From Scilla litardierei (taxonomy: Eukaryota; Streptophyta; Magnoliopsida; Asparagales; Asparagaceae): a DNA stretch of 64,000 bases. The notes under the pieces were generated by a model, which searched no databases, was not told the DNA's origin, and was given only the letters and a program-made list of their open reading frames with translations. Every line of letters starts with the position of its first letter. Positions within the stretch are counted from its first letter, which is position 1. The translations under genes and the position numbers were made by a program. The stretch is taken from positions 310,001 through 374,000 of the forward strand of contig CM061140.1 in assembly GCA_030789695.1 (NCBI GenBank), given 5' to 3'. Of the stretch, positions 53,937 through 64,000 are shown piece after piece.

Positions 53937-56900
53937 TTAAACAACATGGAGGAAGCATGTGTCTTTCTCCAAGTTCTTCATGGCCTCCCCATCCAGAGTC
54001 AGCTCCACATCAATCCCTCCATTCCCCTCGTTATCATAATCTCTGCCCGGATACAGGAATATCATCCCATCAAACTTATTATTCGACCCGCTCCTAACCC
54101 GTTCCGGCCTCCCAAACCCGAAATCCACATCGTACACCCTGAACCTCGGTGAGCTTCCCACCGCCACGCAGTTGATCCCTGCGTCCGTGTAGTACAACAT
54201 CTTGGGCTTCCCCTCGTACTCCTCCAGCCTCCCATTGATGGCCTTCGCATCGTGGCCATCGATCACCTTCTGCATCAGGCATGCACCAAATTCTGGCGGG
54301 CTCGCCAGCAGCAAACCCGACGCGGTGACGGTGAAGATGGCCTGTATCAGGTTACCAAAGTAGGAGTCGGGCATCGGAGGATCCACCCGCGTGCGGCAGT
54401 CGATGAAGATGGCAAAGACGGTGATGTCTTCGGGCCTGAGTCCACGGGCACGGCACACGGCGCGCCAGACATGGGCCCCTAGGGACTGGAAGGTGGAGAT
54501 GGGCTTGGAGTTGGGAGGGAGGTTGGCATTGGCTTCTGTCTTCAGTTTGTTGAGGGCGGGCTGGTGGAAGGAGAACACCTTAGCAACCAGGGGTTTGGGT
54601 GGGCCGTTTGGATCAGCAAGTTCATGGGCTTTGGGAGATGAAGGTAGGTCCACTTTCACACGTGCGGATCGGGCCTTCGTGCGGTCGTGCATCGGAGGAA
54701 TGGAGATGGCGCTTGAACCCGTACGGGTGATTTCGGCCCATGCTGACATGAAGTGCCAGGTAGAGTGGCCGTCCAGGACTGCATGGTTGAATGCACAGCC
54801 CAATGCAAGCCCATCTTTCAGCCTCGTGAACTGTGGGAGGAAAGATGCGGCAACAGCAATTTGTAGAGAAGAAGATCAGTTAACAGTAAAGATAGACGAA
54901 ATATTGGGGAATTGATTTGCAAACCCACGGGTTTACTCACGCGCACATACCACTTATTTACAAGTTTGCCATACAATTTTTTTCAATTTTTTTTCTCTTT
55001 TACCCCGCGCACAGACACCGTTTTACTTCCCAGCGGCACCCCGTGGACGATGAGGACTCACCTTCTTCCCCACCCCACATCCCCCCCAATCCCCATCCTC
55101 TCCGCCCTCCCCAGCCCCCTCCACATCTTCGCCAGCCACACACACCCCCACACCCCACCCCCCCTCCTCTCCCCTCCCCTCCCCTCCCAGCCCATTCGGA
55201 GATGACGGTTGATGGAGATGTGGGTGGAGGAGGGGGTGTGCAAAGATTTGGTGGGTGTCTTAGGGGCTTTTCCAGAAATTTGGACCTAGGAGTGCGCGAT
55301 GAGTAATTTCAATTGCAAACTTGTAAATAAGTGGTATGAGCGTAGAGTAGGAAGGTGGGGGCACAAATGAACTCCACAAATATTGGCTTATTTATTTACA
55401 AGTAAGTAAAATATTCAATGTTACAGCATATGTAAATATGGTAACATGCAACAACAGTTAAAGAGCTGGGTATGTGGTAAAATAATCGACTAAGAACAGT
55501 ACGGTATATTGCTGGGCAGGGCCTGGGAATGCTGTTAACATTTGCACTTATAAGCAGACATGATATTAAATAGGAGGAGGAAAAACCATTTTTTTATTAT
55601 GCGGACAAGGATGAGTGGCAGTGGGCGGTGGCAGTTTAAGAAGGAAGCTCGAAATCAACATAATTTCAAAAGGAAAAAGAGACGCAGCACAATTAATATA
55701 TGCCCACAGAAACCCGACGAACAAAAAGTCAGCAGTCTAGTGTATGTCAACGCAAAACAACAGGCTAATAAGAATCCATTCTAACGACTGTAAATACCGT
55801 TTGACCAATATAAATTATGTCGTCCATAGAATTTACGGATACTTCTCGTCCATAACTTTATCCTTTTACTATTATTTTATTGTTGTGACCATCACTTATT
55901 CTATCTCAAACTTGGTACCGGGCTGCGTGTGGTGGACATGGATCAACAAAACTAAAGTCCAAATGTTACTATTCAAGCACATATCGGGAAGTCACGTGTC
56001 TTACTTATTTAAGCCTTTACGGCTTTTTGCCCTTCCTTGGAGTGTGGAGCAAGCAGATGCACAGCACAGCGTGACTAAATATTAATGGTAATTAGTATGA
56101 CTGTCAATTGTCATGACATCCAACATATGGATCGATTCTGGACGACAAACTATGCATTAATTGCAGCCGTATTGTTGGTTAGCAAAAGATGACATCCTTA
56201 ACTCAAATTGGACCATTAGCGGCAGCATGCGACTTTAAGACCGACCATACCTCTAGATGGTTTATTTTGTATCCAAACTTCAGGGAAGAAAATAAAAAAC
56301 GAGTATAGATAATTTTATTGACTACAATATATTAACAACGGTCTAAACGAAAAAAGTCCGCTTTTTTAAAAAAAAAACAAAAGAAACTCGTGGGGCAGGG
56401 GCACTTCTAATCATGCGTCCCCAAAGGAAAATCTGATAGTGATTTGCACTAAAACAGATGTCATGTGCGAAAAAATTATAATTTAAAATTGATTCTACGA
56501 TCCCAAACCAAACCGAGAGATTACCGACTCAAATTCACGGCACCGGTGAGGGATGGGAGAGGATAAATTGTGCTAGTAAATTAGGAGATTAAGCAGAGTG
56601 AGATCAGAGGGATTCACCTGAACGGCGAGGAGAGGGCGGTGGAAGCCCTCGAGGTTCATGATGCCAGTGTACGGAACAACCTCCTGCAGCAGGCTGGTGG
56701 CCTCCCCCTCCGCCAGCTCTTCAACGGCAACGCCCTCCGCTTCCGCTTCTATAACCTCGGCACCAACGAGGCTGTTTCCGCTGCAGTGAACAACCAGAGA
56801 GCCGTCATCCTCATCCTTGCCAATCTTGCCGGCCAAAGGATAGAAATGGTCGAGGACGGCCGCCAGCCCCTCCTTCATCCTTGCCACAATGCCATCGAAC

Positions 56901-57130
56901 TCATCCTCTCCCCCCGATGCTTTGTACAGGAGGAGCTTCTGGTTGTAGTAGAAAGTGATGTATGGCAAGTCGAAGGTGATCAATGGGCACGGCGGTCTCT
57001 CAACCATCTTGCTGCTTGGGGCGACCATGCTGGATTTGTTCACCTTCACTACTGCTGCTGCTGCTGCTGCGGCTGCGGCTGCGGGGGGCTTTGGGCATTG
57101 ACCATTAGCGCCATTGTTCTCTATGGCCAT
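53937..57130 (-). CDS. BAHD acyltransferase
   Basis: Two exons, 56618-57130 and 53937-54830, joined in phase 0 by a GT/AG intron of 1787 bp; 468 aa, the usual BAHD size. It transfers an acyl group from acyl-CoA to an alcohol or amine in the cytosol. The HXXXD motif is in FNHAVLDGHSTWHF near residue 190 and the DFGWG motif reads DFGFG (VDFGFGRPERV) near residue 410. The N-terminal part has LITFDLPYITFYYNQKLL and LDHFYPLAGKIGKD, typical of the family. A run of about ten Ala lies near residue 20. The sequence recalls the DCR-like cutin-associated clade, but the substrate cannot be told. No stop or frameshift is seen. Confidence 0.9.
54946..55338. mobile_element. MITE in the BAHD intron (~393 bp)
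   Basis: CATACCACTTATTTACAAG at the left is inverted at the right (CTTGTAAATAAGTGGTATG). The interior is C-rich (CCCCTCC words). No target duplication could be assigned. The TTTACAAGTTTGCC core also occurs at 3905-4160. Confidence 0.65.
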
Positions 57131-60112
57131 GGCTGCTGCAAGACAGAGTAAACAAATTCTCTAAGATGTGGGTGATGTCTTAGAGATCAAGATACTGCTA
57201 CTATTAGTGGCAAGCGCGTTGGGAAACTGAATTGGAAATGGAGGTGGGAGAGGGGGCTCTAAATAGAGGAGAGGAATTGATGAAGGTGAATGAATAAGTG
57301 GGTGGCTGGTGAGAGAATTTATGGGATCTCATGGGGGTGGCTGTTCCCCACTTTTAATTTTCGATCATCTTCCTGTGAACGCTCTCACAAAAAAGAGAGC
57401 TGGCACTCGACCCATCTCAGCCTTTTTCCTTCTAACAAAGTAGTTCAGACTTCAGATAATGACCACCACCACCACCAAAGTCTACTTCTTAACACTTGAT
57501 TAAATATGGAGGATGCTGCACTTTCAGTCCAGTCCACTCAAATCTAACCATAACAACCGCTATAACGAGGTAAATTAAACAGCCAAGACATTTCATAGGC
57601 ATAGACATTGCCATCGATGTAATTTGGATATGCAAATCTTTGGAGGCAATAAGAGGAAAGACCGAGTCATTATTAGGCATGCATGCATGCTTTAAGAAAG
57701 GTAGCACAAGAAAGGGTCGGCATTAATAAATACCAGCTACACTGGTTCACGGCAGCAACCGAAAAAGACTGCTAGCTGCTACTGTTGTTATGGACTTGAT
57801 ATGCGCATAGTTTCTTTCTGTGTGATACCACCACTAACTGATGGGTGATATATGATTTAACTTTTAAATGTCTAGAAATTCCTGCTGATAATAATATAAA
57901 TAATAGGATATAATTAAAATCGTAACACAATAATTTTATTTCGGCCGCCCAATGGGTAGTTAGGTCCCCCACACAGCTATATATAATCAATGCCGACAGT
58001 TTGCTTTCTAATTTCTTCTAATTACATGACAATTATTTTGTGGATTCAAGGACAGAATATTCAAGATACCACAATCTCGCCCGTATAATAAGATGTAACC
58101 ATGAAGAATCACACTAGTCGGACTTGTTGTATAACGAATTCCCAGTGTACTCCAAAAGGGCTCTGTGGGGGCATGTGCAACCTATCAAACATACAAGTCC
58201 ATGTATGCAAATACAAAGCACTTGAAGTGGTCCATTATACATGTCACACTCTTGAGTCTTGAGGCCATTCGAAAGCCACAAGAAAAGAATACTGATATTC
58301 AGAGTCTATCGAAAAGAACAAACAAACACAACCTATGCAGTCTGCTCCAGAGGATAACACAAGGACAGTGGATAATAAATGACCAGAAAAAAACCCAAGT
58401 CTGCCTTTCCTGCAGAGCTCTCCCCCCAAGACCGATATGCTGATTCACTAACAGCAGCCAGAAAGTACATTCGGATATATACATGGTAAATTTCACAAAA
58501 GCGATGCAAATTTAATCGGGTGGGGTTCCACTATTCCAAAGTGCTTCCCTCCGTTGTTACGATAAAAAAACTAAAGGAATCATCAACCACATCCATCAGA
58601 AAGAATAAATATGGCATGTAAGAACAATGAATCACCAGAGGAAGCTCACTAACCCAACACAGGAATAAAGAGAATAATGCATTAAACAAAAATATGAATT
58701 ACCACGTGCCAACACCCTAGCTAGTTTAACAGCAGCTTAAAAGACAGAATGAAGGATCAGTCCAACTCGAAGAAAACAGACGGGCTCTGGCAAATATGGG
58801 TTGAATGTTTTGTCGTAATTGTAATCAAGATTCTTACCGGACAAAATTCACAGGGAGAATGAATTGCATTGAACGCCACGGTATCAACCGGATGGAGCCA
58901 AAGGTTTGGCCACCCGTCGAATTAACAGCCATGTGATTCAATCAATGGCGCATCGGATCCCAATTTATTTTGCCAGCCTGTCTAACTTATTTTCCACGGA
59001 AGAAAAGTGAAATTGGCAAATGGCATTATAAACTTCAGTGTCCCCTTACCAATCCATTAACTATTCCAGGAAAGCACACACCAAAACACAATAATTCACC
59101 ACAAAAGTAAGAGCTTGGTGTAGCAGTGAATTAAAAGTCTTAAAAGAGTACCTACCCACTCCACCTCTAGCTTGTTTGTGCCGAAAATTACTTCACCTAC
59201 TCACTGATGAGTTCAAGTGGTCTTTGGCAAAATGGCAAAATGATGTGTACTCATATAAACACCATGCCTTTACCGTAAGATAAATTGTAACATGTGATTT
59301 GAACATGCATCCAATCCGATGCAGCAGTGCACTTGCATCCTTTTCTCTCATGATGATGGTGAGGTGCACATATCGAGTGGCTTTAAAAGCAATTTATTTA
59401 CCCCTCCGCACCTTCCCCACCAACATACATATCCATGCACGGATGATGCTACGTACATTTATCTCGCACCGAAAGCTAGTATGAACAAAAAGGACATGTG
59501 GTTAACTTTCTTTGTAAAAAACGGCACATCTAATCCAACCACAATGATGTCCCTCACTGTGCTTCTGTTGTCCCTTGCCAAGCGACCATGGTACAGATCT
59601 ACATCTGTTTGACAGAAAAATAACAATTCCTTCCTGCCATATCTTACATTCTACACTGCTATGTTCATATATTTATCCCTTGTAATTCATCAATTAGTAA
59701 CCTCCTGCACTGAACTGGATGAAGGAAATAACATCCAACGTCAAATTACAGATACAAGGGAGAATCATCAAGTAAGATTTAGTTCATCAGAGGAATGTAA
59801 GTGGTTGCACGTAGGATGGTTGGGAGTAGGACCGTAGGAATAATAAGATAATGGGAAACAATGAAAAAGAGGCTTGGGAAAAAGATAAGAAAGAACCGAC
59901 AGAAACAGCACTATTATTGCTAATCATTACTCATAGTGTTCTTCCAACGCTTTCCTTTGTTTTTGTCATATAATTCACCTTTTCCATAAGTAGCGATATG
60001 CCAAAGTGTGATTGCTTCACTCCGCAAAACTTTGGGGAAGTTTTTGAACATTGTCTCCAAACGATCTCCTCGATAAGTTTTCCAAATAGTGTTCTTCAAT
60101 TATTCTACGATT
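57131..60112. other. BAHD upstream region and intergenic DNA
   Basis: 57131-58000 should contain the BAHD promoter. A weak TATA-like TCTATTTAGAG on the minus strand lies near 57260. The remaining 2 kb shows only short ORFs and no recognisable gene, RNA or repeat. Confidence 0.4.
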
Positions 60113-60960
60113 AGCTCCGGTCCAACAACCCATAGACACCCATGTGGCCGAACATTTCTTCATTTAAAGCGGCAACTCATAATGAAGGCATCCAATGACC
60201 GGCCGTTACGCGTGTCATCAATGGCGACTAGGGATGAGAATGTGCATGCCCAAAGCCCGATTGAGCTTCCAATTGGGCATACCACATCATCATTCCTACT
60301 TATGAAGGAATTGTAGGGATGATGATGTGGCATGCCCAATTGGAAGCCCAATCGAGCTTTGGGCATGCCCATTCTCATCCATTGGCGACAGCTCAGGCCA
60401 AAAGCAATAGAGGTTCGGATGTTACCCTCGAACGTCCCACATATATATAGTCTCTCAGACAACGAGAGATGGGACGGGAGGAAAGAGATTCACAAGCTGA
60501 GATAACTCTCCGATAATTCCTACTCGCACAGGTTAGGTACTCATATTTCAGAATCTGCTCCGGCCTAAATTTCTACATTTCCTCCATAGCTCGGCGCGAT
60601 AAATATCGGCGGATCTCCCAACAGATCGGACATAGTTACCACGGCCTTCCTTTTAGTTACCATCTGACTTAAGCATTAGAGGGGATTTGGGTCGGACCCC
60701 AAATCTGACACTCTAACGAGCTCCTCATATTGCAGGAAGCTGGAGGCGGCCCAGAGATAGCTAGAACTGGACACAACAGCTCGTACAGAGCTCTTCCAAT
60801 AGCTCGACCAGTCTGTAGCTACTAGAAGCTCGGATAGAGGCAAACTCAACCCGGAGTTGGCTTGTCCGGCATCCAGTCAGCTGCCAACGCAATCCTATGT
60901 CAGCTGTTGTAACCCTACCATCATTCAACAACATCAAGGATGAGAAAGCACCTGTAAATA
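60113..60960 (+). repeat. Left LTR of that element
   Basis: Homologous to 63360-64000. The start is set where the similarity begins (AGCTCCG) and may be a little off. A TATA box (CATATATATAG) lies near 60440. It contains the MITE at 60229-60380, which the right LTR lacks. Confidence 0.7.
60229..60380. mobile_element. 152-bp hairpin MITE inserted in the left LTR
   Basis: Two ~70-bp arms, nearly perfect inverse copies (GGATGAGAATG, GCATGCCCAAAGC), around a short centre. Flanking 9-mers AATGGCGAC and ATTGGCGAC differ at one base. The other LTR has the unoccupied site (GATTGCGAC near 63469). Confidence 0.85.
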
Positions 60961-61659
60961 ATTGACACCGTCTGTGGGATTCGCGTCGACATTCATGTCA
61001 TCAGCCACACTGACGATGACTCGATCCCCTAACCAAGGACCTGAAAGGCTAATCATCGTAGGGGTGGCGGATGCAATGCCGCACCCCGTATAGCCTAGTT
61101 CTTCCACTCATGAAATGCCCAAGCCAATTAATAACTTTGGAGCAGTTCCAGGCGTTCTCACGGGAGGTGAGCGTCCGTCTTCAAGTGCTGATGGTCGTGA
61201 TAGAACGACTGTCGGGTTCATAGCCACAGCAAACCGCGAGCCCACTGGTCATACCAACTCTTTCTTAGCAACAGCGACAGTGCCCCGTCTCCCCTCGTCC
61301 TGAAGGAGCTCAGAACGGCGAGACTAGGGGCCACATCCTAACTACAAATGGTCTCAAGGGTCCACGGCCCTCACTTGGTGGAGCTAAGGACCGACATCGT
61401 ACTCTGACTGATGATCGATATAGAGAGATGTGTCGTGGACGATGCCGCAACCCTCATCGCATGTCTCACGGATGCCTCAAGAGGAAGGCTCGAAGACAAT
61501 CTCCGCCATCCGAGCTCTTCCAACAACTCGGGTGAAGAGCAAACCCACTTGAAGAAAAGAATCACCTCGGCCCATATGTCGCCCAGATTCAAGATGCGTG
61601 ACCTAGGCAAATATAATGGCTTGGGTGGTCAATGTGATCACGTCAAAAACTATAAATGA

Positions 61660-62116
61660 GTAATGGAGATACATGAGGCCGACGACTCTCCTCTATCGAT
61701 CTTTCCAAACTCTATGAAATACTGCGAAGGAGTGGTACATTGGACTTTCCAACAGGTCTATTGGATCGTTCAAGAGCTTGACCTGGGTCTTCTGCCAACA
61801 ATTCGTGGCAGTGAGAAAGAGGAAGCGAAGCTCGGACCACCTATTCACATTGGTGCAGAAAGAGGGGGAGACATTGCGAAGCTTCTTGAAGCATTTCAAC
61901 TCAGAGAGGCTGAATATCGAGAGCTACAGTGACGAGGTGATCATCGATGCACTCAAGAAAGGAGTTCGGTGTGAAAACTTGAGCAACTCACTGCATCATA
62001 AACCGCCCTGCAGCTTGAATCGGTTCCTGATCCAAGCAGAGCAGTACATGATGGCATGGAAGGCGCTGGTAAGAAGAGCTCCCAGGAAAACTCTAGTCAT
62101 ACAGGACCAACTATAG
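61660..62116 (+). pseudogene. Gag fragment of the same element
   Basis: The reading 61778-62116 contains WVFCQQFVAVRKRKRSSDH, LVQKEGETLRSFLKHF and EVIIDALKKGV, the retrotransposon gag domain. The upstream half is broken by stops and a frame change near 61790, and no zinc knuckle or pol follows. Confidence 0.75.
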
Positions 62117-62389
62117 GAGCTACCAGGGATACTCTAGCCAGAAGATCTCCAAGGGATATTCTCGTTTATCCTTAAAAAGCAGAGCATCGTCGAAGGTGTT
62201 TTCATAAAAAAACAAGTAAACAGATCAAACCCTTATGTTATCTTTTCCGTTCCTCTGTTTTTCATTTCAAAGAGAATTATATTTTATCGAGCTAATAACT
62301 CCAAGAGAGCATTAACGAAAAGATCATAAACGGCTTCTCCCATTTTACTTTCTCTAAAGTGTGCAGGTCTACAGTTCAGCATGTATACA

Positions 62390-63205
62390 TCGTTAGAAGA
62401 CTTCATATACCTCGTTAGAAGACTTCATGGGCTGATTGGCTATACGATCGGCATGCACTCTCTCGTGGGCTGATCTAGCTAATACGATCATGGATGTCAG
62501 AAGACTCATAGGCTGGTTGGCTATACGATCGGGGATCACTCCCTCGCGGGCCGATCTAGCTATACGATCAGGGATTTTGGAAAGCCTCGTGGGCTGCTAG
62601 GCCATACGATCGAGGGCCACTCCCTCGCGGGCCGATCCAGCTGTACGATCGGGGATGTCAGAAGACCGCAGAGGCTGGTCAGCTATATGATAGTGGCAAC
62701 CCCTCTCGGTCCGATCTACTATATGATCAGGGATTACTGAATAGCTCGCGGGTGCTCGGTTATACGATCGGGCTCGTGGGACATTCCGGCTATATGATCG
62801 GGGATGTCAAAAAGCCTCGCGGGCTGCTCGGCTATGCGATCGGGGGCTACTCTCTTACGGCCCAATCCAGCTATACAATTGGGGACGTCAGAAAACCTAG
62901 CGGGCTGCTCGGCTATACGATCGGTAGCCACTCTCTAGCGGGCCGATCCAGCTATACGATCGGGGATGTCAGAGGACCTCGCGGGCTAATCAGCTATATG
63001 CTCAGGGGATGCCATCGCGGACCGACCTAGCTATATGATGGAGAATGTCAGAAGACCTCGCAAGCTGATCGGCAATACGATCAGGGACCACTCCCTCGCG
63101 GGCCGATCCAGATATACGATCGTGGATAATTGTCAGAAGACTCGCGGGCTGATCGACGATACGATCGGAGGCCACTCCATCGCGTGCCAATCTAGTATAC
63201 AATTG
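62390..63205 (+). repeat. Tandem repeats of ~110-120 bp (GGGCCGATCCAGCTATACGATCGGGG type)
   Basis: Seven or so imperfect units with alternating phrases CGCGGGCTGCTCGGCTATACG and CTCGCGGGCCGATCCAGC. They lie between the gag fragment and the right LTR. Confidence 0.85.
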
Positions 63206-63359
63206 GGATCACTTTCAACCGACCTCGCCTCAATTGCTGACCTCCAAATAATGCTTGCCACATCATCCGCCCTCAACTGTCGCAGCGGTTGAGCTCGGGA
63301 GATGTGCAATTGATACATCATTATTATCAGCTCTGGCCCAAAAGTCCAGTAAGGCCCAC

Positions 63360-64000
63360 AGCTCCGACCTAACAACCCAGAATCACCCACGCCAGGTCGA
63401 CCGTTTCTTCATTTAAAGTGACAGCTCATAATAAAGGCATTCAATGATCGGTCAGTATGCTTGTCATCGATTGCGACAGCTTACACCAAAAGCAATAAAG
63501 GCTTGGACGTTACCCTCTAACATCCCACTTATATATAGTCTCTCAGACAATGAGAGAGGGGACGCGGGGAAAAGATATTCCCAAGCCGAGATAACTCTTC
63601 AACAATTCCTACTCGCACAAATAAGGTACTCATATTCCAGGATCTGCTCGAACCCAACTTTCTACAGTTCCTACATAGCTCGGCACGATAACTTTCAGCT
63701 GATCGCCTAGCAGATCGGTCATAGTTACCACAAGTCTCCTCTGAGTCACCATCTGACTTAAGCATCGAATGTGATAAGGTTGGATCCTAGATCCGACCCT
63801 CCTACCGAGCTCCTCGTGTTGCAGGAAGCTGGAGGCGGCCCAGATATAGCACGGACGGGACCCAACAGCTCGGACCAGAGCTCTTCCAATAACTCGCCCA
63901 GTCTCTAGCCAGCTACCGGTAGCTACCAGAAGCTCGGATATAGGCCTACTCAATACGGAGTTGGCTCGCCCGGCACCCAGTCAGCTGCTGACGCCATCAT
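63360..64000 (+). repeat. Right LTR (partial)
   Basis: Matches the left LTR without the MITE. About 60 bp are expected beyond the window end by comparison with the left copy. Confidence 0.7.

Larger units (their letters stand above)
60113..64000 (+). mobile_element. Gag-only LTR retrotransposon, right LTR cut by window end
   Basis: The left LTR (about 60113-60960) and right LTR (about 63360 to beyond 64000) share long similar stretches, for example TATATATAGTCTCTCAGACAA and GCAGGAAGCTGGAGGCGG. The left LTR is followed by TTGACACCGTCTGTGGGA, a primer-site-like sequence. The interior holds one gag fragment and a repeat block, and no pol. The LTRs are visibly diverged (roughly one difference per 6-10 bases), so this copy is old. 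Confidence 0.75.

Noticed and set aside
58165..60088. Small ORFs and possible exons in the intergenic region
   Set aside because: All are under 100 codons with no motif, splice pattern or codon signal that would support a gene.

Overview
The window is flowering-plant nuclear DNA. It has spliced genes with GT/AG introns, a BAHD acyltransferase, and a dense nest of plant retrotransposons and Mutator-type DNA transposons. It holds two host genes. The first is a PWWP-domain gene on the + strand: three exons at 5164-5665 continue in phase into four exons at 52294-53058, leaving one intron of about 46.6 kb (5666-52293). Nearly every mobile element described here lies in that intron. The second is a two-exon BAHD acyltransferase on the - strand (53937-57130), about 0.9 kb beyond the PWWP gene and convergent with it.

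Layout, left to right. 1-2521: a non-autonomous gag-only LTR element (-). 3360-4983: two inverted-repeat DNA elements. 5164-5665: PWWP exons. 5753-6064: homopolymer and tandem duplication. About 6965-9502: an LTR element with gag-poor, repeat-bearing interior (+). 9503-11590: a second gag-only LTR element (-), cut off at its 5' side. 11590-23756: a Sirevirus-type Ty1/copia element (+) with 1734-bp LTRs and, unusually, a 130-bp piece of its own 3' interior in front of the left LTR. 24025-25215: a Ty3/gypsy RT/RNase H/integrase fragment (+). 25261-35254: a Tat-lineage Ty3/gypsy element (-) with two RNase H domains, a tandem-repeat tail and an opposite-strand coiled-coil ORF. 35255-38150: A/T/C-rich low-complexity DNA with inserted TIR elements. 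38310-40906: a candidate solo LTR. 40907-41979: the 5' end of another gag-type element (-). 42550-49608: a full-length Mutator-like element (MULE). 50070-52223: a second MULE-like element filled with CT, GT and CA minisatellites. 60113-64000: a gag-only LTR element whose left LTR carries a 152-bp hairpin MITE and whose right LTR runs off the window.

The most notable unit is the 7.06-kb MULE. It has exact 9-bp target duplications, about 165-200 bp TIRs containing 23-bp palindromes, a spliced MURA-type transposase on +, and a spliced plant-mobile-domain (PMD) gene on -. The two genes converge on a near-perfect 232-bp inverted repeat. The retroelements are mostly damaged by frameshifts, deamination-type stop codons and changed protease active sites. 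Exon joins, frames and motifs come directly from the sequence; family names rest on known motifs; mechanisms such as hairpin silencing are inference.
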